DNA of 64,000 bases from Ilex aquifolium (taxonomy: Eukaryota > Streptophyta > Magnoliopsida > Aquifoliales > Aquifoliaceae): positions 17,198,045 to 17,262,044 of the forward strand of contig OX637404.1 in the NCBI GenBank assembly GCA_951799425.1, in the 5' to 3' direction. The notes beneath the pieces are model-generated. The model did no database searches. It was not told where the DNA came from and saw only the letters and a program-made list of their open reading frames with translations. The first letter of the stretch is position 1. Each line of letters begins with the position of its first letter. The position numbers and the translations under genes were made by a program. Below are positions 11,801 through 23,800 of the stretch, piece after piece.

Positions 11801-14800
11801 ACAGAAGGCTCATTTTATATTAGCGCCAGACAAAACATAAGACCAAAAAAAGGATCTGCTATCGTTATCAGCATTCTCATTGTTGTATTATCATAATAAT
11901 CATCATTATTACCAGTACAACTGATCCTTGGGTATAATTACTAAACTACACCTGAGAGACCGAAAGAATTGATCCTTGGGCACAATCACTAAACTACACC
12001 TGAGAGTGGGAAATAATTGAACATAATTTTCCTGAGTAATGTTGATGATATTGGAGTACAACCCCAGATACAGCAGAATTGTAAAACAAGAATTCTATTA
12101 AGCAAGCAACAGAAATAATTATTTGACAAACTATTGTTTGCAACCAAAAAACGAAAAATGTGATGTCTCAAATTCTCACTGAAAAATTTCTCTTATTGTA
12201 GTGAAATGTTTGGTATAGAGAGCAACTGAGTTTTGGCATGCAGTTGGTGGATCCAATATAGCTACTACTACTACATCAATTTATCACATTGAGAAACAAT
12301 TGTACACAGCTAAAAATATCATTTCCATGGTCAGCCTTCCAAGGAGATAAATTTCTTATGAAGTACAATAATAAATTGTCCATTTCTTCTTACTCTAATT
12401 ACCCAATCAAACTTTCTTATAACCAAATCCCTATGCAAAAAGAAATTCATCATGTCAAATACTATCTTTGGTCGTTTATGAAAGACAATAAAATGACCAA
12501 CTTGAGGTACAAAAAACTCATAATGCTCTTGGAAAAAAGTACATTTTCATACGTAAACAAATAATAGCTAAAACTTACACTTCCTACTAATGAATAATAA
12601 TATATGACAACCCTAAGGAGTAAACAACATGGCCATGAGCCCATTCCAAAAGGCTGGGATTTTGAGTTTGAATATTCCCCTTGGGCCATCCATACAACCT
12701 TCATGTTGGGCTTCCCCAAGATGGTCCTTGTCAGGTAAGGGGGATCGTGTACCCAGAAATTAACCTCATGCTATAGGAAATTCTGACACTCTTGTAACAG
12801 AAAATATGCATATACATCATGACCAGCAAATCTTTCAATGTCACCACTCCCACATTCACTCAACATAAAACTACATCACCTAGCGTAAGAAACTCCCCAT
12901 TCTGTAACATTCGAGGAGCAATGTGCTCATGTCTACGATGGATAAGTACATTAACCTTATCATCTTGGACTCGTAAGAATGGCCTAAACACCCCCTACTG
13001 ATTTGTCTAATCAAAATAGACCTAAGGGCTATCCTGAAGTTTTCAAATTGGGCTTTAATTTTAAGGCCTACTAGTGTGATCAGCAAAGAGACTCGAAACA
13101 TGGCATGTGTGATACTATGACAGATACATGTATGCCGACTTCTATGCTTATAGTTAATAATTTAGTAGGACACAAAAACTACACTAGAGACTTGAGTATT
13201 ATACATATCTATTTTATTCCATGCAATTTACGAAGTCGAATACATCATTTTCGGAGCTACTGTTTGGAAAGGGGTAGTTATGCAAACATATTAAAAAATC
13301 TAAGCTCCAAAGTGAATGAAGTTATCAGTCACTGAAAACATAAACAGAGAATGGTGCTTGCGGAGACACTTATGTTGGATAGGAAGGATGATCATCTTCC
13401 TTGCAGTTCTGAGATCCGATTATAAAGAGACTCTTATGTTGGATAGGAAGGATGATCATGTTCCTTGGAGTTCTGAGATCCGATTATAAAGGGACTCTGT
13501 GGCAACCACTACAATCAAACCAAAATAAATGGCTTGGAAAAATAACAGGAGTTTAAAAATGTCAACTCTTTATGTAATGGAAAAAAGGATATTAACTAAC
13601 CATTATTGCAATTGCACCCCATGATGAGACATGCAAGTTGCAAAAGGCACGGTTTCTGCTTCCTCTTTTCTTCTCTTTGTTATTCTGCGGGGTGCAGAAT
13701 ATCATTTTGCACAGACTCTTTTTCTTTTATATTTTCAAATATCTTAATAAGACTCAAGGGTAGAGAACTCTTTAGACCCTATAAACATATGGCTTAGATC
13801 ATTACTTATGGATCATCGGTTTTCCTTAGACCGAGAGCAGCAATCAGATGTCTCATCAACAAATAAGATTTGTATTGAAGACATTGAGTGATTTTCCCAA
13901 CTAATGTTCATGAGTGCCCATCTCCTCCAAGTTACACCCTTTTAAGGTAAAAAAAGAACTGGGGCAAGTAAATGATCATCTGCTTTAAGTTCTAGAGTCA
14001 CTGGCATGCATAGCTCCACCACAACAATCAGTGATACAGTTATGCTAAGAAAATTTAACTCTTTGCCGGCGAAAAAAAAACAGCAATTCACGTGATTCAA
14101 AGAAAATGAAAAGCATGAAAATGAAAATCTACCCCAATGATGTCTGAAAACACAGGAGTAAAGCACAGAGGTCAAGAATAAGAAATGAAAATACAAAAAG
14201 AGATTGGACCCAATATTATAATCAAATCAATAATGCAAATGAAAATACCTGAAATTGTCAATGAGGATAATGATTTCAAGTGCCAACAAGGGAAGAAATA
14301 CAATCTTCAAGTTTACTACAGAACGGCTGACTGCACAAAAGAAAACAAAACAGATCAATGAAGACTAAAAAACCTTGAAGAAATGACCGCCATACAAATA
14401 AGACATCCTTCTTGATTCAATGACTGCATGCATGCAGCACAACAAATGGTACAAAGCTTCTATAATGGATAACATTAACTTTCATAGAGTACTAGTGCAC
14501 ATAAGAGACCAAAATTAGTAAGCCCAACGGAACTTCACACTTTTTAGAGGAATATCCCATTCCTCCAGTAAATGTTTCAAAAAAAAAAAACAGAATAGTT
14601 AGAACATAGGAAGATATCTCATTGTTTAATACCCCCTAGTACTGAACTTAAGTATAGAGTGTTGCTCCCGTACCATTCGTGGTCTGCAGATATATGCAGA
14701 GCAGCAGTTCAAATGCAATCAGCAATGGAGTTGCAACAATGGCATGACATGGTGCCCACTGCACACAAAAACAACCAATGAAAAAGGTGTTTAATGATGC

Positions 14801-17800
14801 ATGTTTGATATAACTACATACAAACTCTAATAGACTAACAAAAAATACTTAGAAGCATAACACCATACATGACGATCATGAGGAACTGCTGGAGCAGGTA
14901 AAGAAAATCTTCCGCGGGCAACAACAGCATGAAACAACCAAAGAGGGAAGAAGATGATCCTGCGTATCAAAGCCAATGAATATGGCAATTCAAATGCTAA
15001 AAAAAAACTCACCTTAAATATAAGGTGAAAACTTTAAGTCCAAGATAATTGGATCACCATGTCATTTTTGGAGTGTCAGGGGGTGTACGCGTCATTTGAC
15101 CTAATTATAGGGGGTCCATATGAAATTTACCCACAAATTTTTCAGCATTCCTTTTAGTTAGAACATCAAATTCAAAACCAAATGAAAATGAAAGAAGCGA
15201 CCCTTAAACATGAAAACCAACGTTGGGTGACCCTATTCTTTCAATGTGGGATACTGGCACTTTTTACGCCCTTACTCATAGGGGCATGGAGTCGCACATG
15301 GTGCTACAAACAAAAAACCAATTCGTGTACCAACAATTCAAATGGGTAAGAGACTTTAACCACTGACCACCCAAGGCCCAACCCTAGCTTTAATATCATG
15401 TTAGAGCATCCAACTCAAAACTATTTGACAATGAGTAAACCGGCCAATTCACAATACAAACTAATCTTCGATGGCCCTAATCATTCGTGTGGGATGTAAG
15501 CCCTTTTTACACTTTCTAACTATAAGTGTTGGAGTTATAGCAACCGAGTTTATTAGAGTTTAGCCTAGTTTATTAGGGTTTATTAGTGTTTTGCCCTTTT
15601 TACCTTTTTATCTTTATTGCGACTTTTATTGGCTATATATACGGGGGGGTTCTACACTTAGTTTGTATCCCTTTCACATATCTCAAGTTGGTATCAGAAC
15701 CAAACCCAACCTCAAACCCTAGCCGTCAACCTTAACAATTCTATCCAATCATCAGCCACTGCCACTGCCAGCCCCACCACACTGCCCAGCAGCGCCAAGC
15801 ACCAACAGACAACTGCCCAGGCCAGCAAGCCACTGCCAGCCACCATCCCACCTTCAGCAGGCATCGACAGCCTTCCCAGCATACCCACCTACCACCAAAC
15901 CCACCGAAAGCAACCACTAAACCAGCCACCAGCGAAACCAAAGGAGCAACCACTAAACCAACCACCAGCGAAACCAAAGCAACTCCTCACCAAACCCACC
16001 GACAGCAATCACTAAACCAGCCACCCACAAACCCAAAACTTCAAAGCCCAGAAACCCAGCAAAACCAGCGACCCAGCAACCCATACTGACCCAAACCAGT
16101 GAAATTAACCCAGAAACCAGTCCAGCAGCAAAACCACTCGGCCCAACCCAATAGCGACCCAGCAACCCATAGTGACCCAAACCAGCAAACCCAGCAACCC
16201 ATAGCGATCCAAACCAGCGAAATTAACCCAGCGCCCCAAACCAGCAGCAAACCCAACCCAGCTGTCCCGCCTTCGTGCACCGCGCTCTTCGTCGTAGTGC
16301 CGCCATCTCTTTGCGCCACTGCCTTTTTTTATCCTAGGGTTGCAGCTTCTAGGATCTCTTAAGAGGGGTTGAATCCTCTTTTTCGTTGATCTGCTCTTGA
16401 TGCAATAAATCACTTATTTATTTTTATTGGATTTCTGGGTACCCTGACCTGATTATTTGGGAGCTTTCTGGACCTTCTTTATCTGTCGCTACTATTCGAC
16501 TTGAGGTATATCATTCTTCCTTATTTTGTCCCTCTATTTATCTTAGAGTTTTTTCTGTTACGGGTGCCCACGTATTGTTATTGCTATGGCTACTACTGAG
16601 GGACTTGAGACTTCTACTGTTGAGACCTCTACTGTTGAGACATCTGTTGTTAGTACTTCCACCTGGAATGTACCGCCTGGTTCTCCCACTTTTATGTTTG
16701 ACCAGTATATTATACCTACTGGCACATTTGTATTACCGGCAATGACGGGGATGATCTCTCAGAAGGTTACGACACAGTTGTTGAATGGTCGTAACTTTGT
16801 CGAATGGTCACGCTCATCCAGTTTTTCTTAGGCTGTGTAGGGAAGCTTGGTTGGCTAATGGGATCTCACCCAAAGCCGGTTGATGACGACCCTAAATATT
16901 CTGCGTGGTTCTCTGAGAACTGCGCTATTCTTGGATGGTTATTTGGCTCGATGGAGCCCTCTGTTTGCAAGATTCACCAGTTTCATAGCTCTGTTCTGAA
17001 ATTATGGAGCGCATTATCAGAGATGTATTCCCAGTCAGGACGGGGAGTTCGTATTTATGAGCTCTCTCAGGAGCTCTCATATGCTCAGCAAGGAGATATG
17101 ACTGTTCAGGATTATTATAGCTATTTGACCCAGCGCTGGCTTGAATATGAGATTCTACGTCCTCTTCCTCCTATTATAAGGATAGAGCCCGAGGGAGCAG
17201 CATTCCTGCATACTCAAGAGCAGGAGGATAGGATTCACAAGTTCCTTATGGGGCTTCGTAATGAATTTGAAGGACCTCGTTCCCAGATCTTGTCGATGTT
17301 GAGGCTTCCGTCCCTTTATGAGGTGTATGCGATGATTGACTAGCATGAACACCGTGTCCGTCTTGTATCACTTCCAGTTGCGACTTTGACTCCTCAGGCC
17401 GAGCAGATGGCCCTTGCAACTGTTGCAGGGTCTCGTTCAGGACCCTCAGTTAGGGGTGGACAGCTCTCGGACCAGCACTATCAGAGTGCCCCAGATCAGC
17501 ACAAACAGGGAGATTCTCGTCAGTGTGATTATTGTGGCCGACCAGGACATCTCAGGGCTGCTTGCTGGAAGCTCCATCCGGAGCTTAAACCACCTCCTCG
17601 CAGCCGAACTGCTGCCATTGCTGAGGCACCACCACCTATAGTCGTTGCTCCTACTACTCCTCCTCCTCCTTGGCAGAGTGATATGGATGCTATCACTTCT
17701 CGCTTGGATATACTTATGTCAGCTCTGACTTCTCAAGGTTCGACTACTGCTGCTACGACTACTACAGGTATACCTCGTGTCTTTCATGCTTGCGCTAGTC

Positions 17801-20800
17801 TGTATCCCCTTTGGATGCTGGACTCGGGTGCGAATGGTCATATGACAAGTGAGGCCCATCACTTCACCACTTTTGACGAGCAGTTACATACACAGATTTA
17901 GTTAGCAGATGGGACACATGCCCCTACTGTTAGTAAGGGTACAGTTCGCCTCCCAGATGGTTTTACATTACATTCAATTTTCATGCGCCAAAGCTGGCCA
18001 TGAATTTATTATTTGTACATCAGTTAGCCATAGATTTTCACTGTGCGGTTGTGTTCTTATCTAATTCGTGTTATTTGCAGGACCTAAGTACCAGAAGGAT
18101 TATTATCAGGGGACATGAGAGAGATGGACTGTATTATCTAGGTGATCCACCTCCAGTTTCACCAGTTCCTCCACCTCCATCACCTGCTTTGTCTTTATCT
18201 GTTCTTAGCTTGCATGCTAGTATTTTACCTAGTACTTGTCGTTATAATTTTTCATCACAAACTGTTCAGTTGTGACATGACCGTTTTAGGCATACAAATT
18301 TTAAATATTTATGTATGTTATTTTCTGCTTTGAGCAATGCTTGTGTTGGTGGTAAACTTGATTGTGTTATATGTTCCCTATCAAAACATATTCGGACCAG
18401 TAATATTCCTCACATGCACCAGTCACCCAAGCCATTTGACCTAATACACTCTGATATTTAGGGACCCTCTCCTGTTACTGCTCTGTCAGGTACTCGATAC
18501 TATGTGACATTTATAGATGACCATACCCGTTGTACTTGGGTCTACCTTTTGCATAGGAAGTCTAATGTACTCCTTGTCATTACTCAGTTTCTCCAGATGA
18601 TTAAGACACAATTCGATGTCATTGTTCGTGCTCTTCGTTCAGATAATGCCAAAGAATATGTGTCTGATGCCTTAGTGTCTTACCTTTCTTCTCAGGGTAT
18701 CTTTCAGCAGCTCACTTGTCCATATACTCCTGAGCAAAATGGTGTTACTGAAAGGAAAAATAGGAGTCTAATAGGGATGGTACGTTGTATGCTTAGAGGT
18801 ATGGGGGTACCCAAATCTTATTGGCATTTTGTTATTTTGACTTCTACCTTTCTGTGCAATCGTACACCGAGTCGTGTTCTTCAGCTTAGGGCTCCCTTAC
18901 AGGTCTTATTCCCTGAGCGGACACTTTTTTCGGTTCCCCTCGTGTTTTTGGTTGCACATGTTTTGTTCAGGATCGGTCTCTTACTTGCCATAAGCTTGAT
19001 GATAAAGCGATTCGTTGTGTCTTTGTAGGCTATTGTCATCAGTCTAAAGGGTATCGGTGTTATGATCCTGTCAGGCATCGTATGTATCACAGTCTAGATG
19101 TTACCTTCCTTGAGCATATTCCTTATTTTTCTTCCAATCCTGTGTCTGCCCCTCTAGTTGATGATATTCCCTTTGATTTTTTGTTACCACAAGAGCCAGA
19201 GCCATTGGTTACTATCACTACAGAGTCATCAGTCTCTCCTCCTCCAGAGTCACTCGTCCCTGTCAATACAGAGTCACCAGTCTCTCTTCCTTTACAGGTT
19301 TATGTTCGTCGCCCTCGCTCTTATTCCCCTGCTGATGTCCCCTCTACCTCAGGCGATGCAGGTAATATTTCTCAGTTCGTTGAGCATATTGATGCACCTA
19401 TTGTTAGTACTGATGCCATTGCAGGTACTGAGCCAATTACTTTACCTGATGAGACATTGTCAGTGGAGGATGATGATTTAGGGCGTCGTTGTCTACGGCG
19501 TGATCACCGTCCAGTTGTTCATTATGGTTGGACCGCCAAGACTTTATATCCGATATCTGCTTATGTTTTTTATGGTGATCTGTTTCCTACATTTCGAGCT
19601 TATAGTGTGGCCTTATCAAATACGTCGGTTCCTCGCTCTGTTTCAGAGGCTATGCGGGAGCCCCAGTGGGTTCTTGCCATGCAAACGGAGATGGACGCTC
19701 TTCAGCGTAATCATACATGGGATCTTGTCTCTTTATCTTTAGGGGTGAAGCCTGTTAGCTGTCGCTGGATTTACACCCAGAAATTTCTTGCGGATGGTAC
19801 TATTAATCGTCACAAGGCTGCTTGTGGCGAAGGGCTTTACTCAGGTACCAAGCCGTGATTTTGGTGCTACCTTTACCCCCGTGACAAAATTGACTACTAT
19901 TCGGTTGATTATTTCTCTGGCTGCGGAATACTCTTGGCCTCTTCATCAGTTAGATGTGAAGAATGCGTTTCTTCACAGTGATCTGGACGAGATTATTTAT
20001 ATGGATGCACCACCGGGCTTTCGTGGTGAGTGGGAGTATGTTGGAAAGGTATGTCGACTACGTAAATCTCTTTATGAGCTGAAACAGTCACCACGAGCAT
20101 GGTTCTCTCGCTTTAGTGGTGTAGTTGTACGTTTAGGATTCACCAGATGTCATTCTGATCATACATGTTTTATTTGACAGAATATTTTTGGACAGTGTGT
20201 CATCCTTTTGGTATATGTTGATGATATTATTATTACTAGAGATGATGTTTATGGGACTGCACAAGTCAAGGTAGACCTTGGGAAGGCCTTCGATGTGAAG
20301 GACCTTAGATTTCTGCGATACTTTCTTGGGATTGAGGTTGCCCGTAGCAGCAGGGGTATTGTTCTTTCTCAGAAAAAGTATGTTTTGGATCTTCTCTCAG
20401 ACACTGGGATGCTGGGGTGCAAACCGACATCATCACCCATGATTCCAAACCTGAAACTTACTGCTGAAGGTGAGGAGTTGAGAGATCCGACTATCTATCA
20501 AAGGTTGGTAGGTAGACTTATCTACCTAGCCAACACTAGGCTAGACATTTCATTCTCTGTCAGCTGAGTTAGTCAGTTCATGCACAGGCCGTGTCAGCCA
20601 CATCTTGATGCAGTTTATCATATTCTTCAGTACCTCAAGTCTTGTCCTGGACTTGGGTTGTTCTATGCATCAGGATCTCAAACTGGTTCTCTAGCCTGTT
20701 ATTCAGATTCAGATTATAGGGGAGAGTGTGACAGTCGATCTACTACGAGCTTCTGTACTTTTCGAGGGACTCATCTTATCTCTTGGAAGAGCAAGAAGAA

Positions 20801-23800
20801 GTTATCGATTCTTGGCGAGTTGGGATTTCCAGTGACTTCTACATCCACATTATATTATGATAATCGATCTGCTATTCAGCTCGCTTCTGACTCTGTACTA
20901 CACGAGAGGACGAAACATATAGAGATCGATGTTCACTTTTTTCAGGAGAAGGTTAGCTGTGGCATTGTCACTCCATTATTTGTAGGGACCAGTGATCAGG
21001 TTGCGGATGTTTTCACCAAACTTGCCACTCTATCCATTCTTCAGGACTCGGTTGTCAAGCTTGGCTTAGTTGATATTTTTACGCCTAGCTTGAGGGGGAG
21101 TATTGGAGTTATAGCAGCCTAGTTTATTAGGGTTTTGCCTAGTTTTTTAGGGTTTATTAGTATTTTGTCATTTTTATCTTTTTATCCTTATTGTGATTTT
21201 TATTGGCTATATATACGAAGACTCTACACTTAGTTTGTATCCATTTCACATATCTCAAGTATAAGAAACATAAAGGTTTCCAAAACACTGCACACCTCTA
21301 TGGGGTACACACCTTGCTTTCACCAAACCCTCAAAATTCAATCTCAAGCATCGTCACACAAGAAAATGGACACCCAGTACTACTCTGCCAAAATAATAAT
21401 CTTTCCATAATAATAAAGCTATAACACAATGTAGAAAAAGATGATTAGTCGTTTCCTCACACCTTCTATACATGACACACCACTGCAGAGGCAAAGCAGC
21501 TCGATGTCTCATTTTCTGAAGCAAATTTTCAGTTTTCTGTTACTAAATCTTTTTTTCTTTTTCCTTCACATTTTTTTCCCAAAGAAGAAACAACTTGATA
21601 AGCACCATAACATAAAAAATGATTTTGGAGAATGACGATAGAGGGTAACATGATAGGAAGATGACTGCAAAATAGCAATGCACATGGCTTAAAAATAAGC
21701 CCCAACAAGTTAAGGTATTTATCATGTGAAGGAAATCGACAACATGCCGAGAGGACAACAATCGCCTAGTAAACCAACATATTGACCCCTCTATAGATTC
21801 CGAGTATGTAAATCCAGGTATGCATTGCGGGCTAACAAGAAGGAATTATGAAGACCAATACCACCATTCCAACAATCTTTACTCTCAAAATTAAAAAAAG
21901 AAAAGAAAAACTTTTTATCATGAATAAAGGAAGCAAAACCCAAAAAGAGAGCAGATTATTGTCATAGGAGTAGAAAGTAAGGCCAATCAAGGACGCCAAG
22001 TATAAAGTACATAGATTTTCCGTAAACTAGAAAATGCAGAGCTTCTGATCCATGATCAACAAACTAGAAATGCCTATTCCACAGCCTAAACTGCCAATCA
22101 TTTAGCTCACTTTGGACCAACAACACAATGCTCAAGGCCAGATTTGAAATGTGACATCAGGGTGACATAAGAATCCAACTCTTCAATTGATTCTACACAT
22201 GATCTACCATTTGATTATAACACTTCACTATCATAAGAGTTTTTTTTGGCCAACTACACTTCATCTAGATAGCATAATTGCAGGCTCATCAACATACTGA
22301 TTTTTATTATCCAACTTAACAAATACAAGTGGTTTGTAGCTTTAGATGGCATAAAAAACATGTAAATAATTTCCAAATCCTACAATCAACCAGCATCCAG
22401 AACAACCTTCTTCTTTCTTACCTATTAATAAAATTAATGTGCAAAAATAACTAGAACATGAGCTCCAACTTTTATGATTAAACTTTATTTTGCATTACTT
22501 AAATTTTTGAATAAAACAATTTAAACGATGTCAATATCCAAAATGAAGGCACTTATGGTTTTTGATTTCATTAAACACAAACACCCCATGAATTTCTATT
22601 CATAGCAAGTTCCATAAAACTTCCTTACGAACACCCCATGCAGCAAAACAAAAATTGGGAACTCGAAGTCTCAAAACAGTTGGAAGTAACAAAAGCATAT
22701 TTGAATCTGGATAATGGCTACCTCTGGGTGCTGACTGTTGCAAAAGTTTCTACTTCGAACTACACTAGCTTCATAGCCATTCACTACAGTCGTTAGCAAA
22801 TGTGGCCGAGCAAGAAAAAAGCATGTTATGCACTTCTTGTAACATTTTTCCTTGATGGCTCTCACTCTAGGTAGCTTCTTTTTGCATTAGGAGCAACTTT
22901 CTCTTGCTCTTCTACTACTACCCCTTTCTCTCGCTCTTCCACCGGTAACTGCCTCCTAGGTAGCCTTTGCTGTGACTCTAACACATGAATGGTGCAGCTC
23001 CAAATATTATGAACCTTACCACTATGCGGAAAGCCCACCGATGAAATGATCAAGCCTTAAAAATTATAACCCTTTATACGCTCTAGGCTTGCAACGGACA
23101 AAATATGTGAAATTTGAAATTGCATTGTACTTCTCCGACTTTCCATACATCTTCCCATCATTCCTTGAAATTTATATTGTTTTCCAAAAGTTGACTATTC
23201 CAGAAACAGACAAAGAAACGTGTTTAAGTAAGTTTCAAGCTGCGCATAGCCCAAGCTTAACTACGATTGTATGTTTCCCATCTTCAGCACACAACGTATT
23301 AGAACTCAGTTCAAAATTTCAGGGCACAAAAAGGATATCACCGTTATCATTTTCACCAATGTCATCATGTGGTCTCCACTTCATATTCACAACCATGTAA
23401 AAACACATATCTTCTTTTTTAGCACCTTCCAAATTGATGTTTTTCAAGGATTATAACAATCAAAATAAACGGTTATATCTGCTAGAGCATCCAACACAAA
23501 ACCAATTAGCAATGAATAGAGACTCTTTCACTATATAAACTAATTAACTTTGGGTGATTCCAATCATTCGATGTGGGAGACAAACTCTCTTTACCTCCCC
23601 TGGGCTCGCAACCTTTTTGTCACCTCCACATTCTGTATAACTGTAGGTAACATATTCCCAGTCTTTTAAATTGACCAACATCAAAGGAAAGAGATTTTCT
23701 CACCATGATGAAGGATTAAGTGAAGGCCTAATAACAATACCTTTTCAATCCAGTAAAAGTAGTGGTAAAATGTTGAATGATAAAAGAAGTATGCATGGTT

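Larger units (their letters stand above)
15527..21260 (+). mobile_element. Ty1/copia element, complete structure, decayed coding
   Basis: 5' LTR 15527-15688 and 3' LTR 21101-21260 (about 160 bp). The 5-bp duplication ATAAG is at 15522-15526 and 21261-21265. TGGTATCAGAACC follows the 5' LTR directly as primer site, and TTGAGGGGGAG precedes the 3' LTR as polypurine tract. gag, protease, integrase, RT and RNase H come in copia order. The insertion is in intron 1 of the TMEM185-like gene, opposite to the gene's direction. Confidence 0.92.

Noticed and set aside
15741..16413. Long open frames on both strands with Gly/Trp/Val or Pro/Gln products
   Set aside because: They come from the minisatellite leader of the copia element between primer site and gag.
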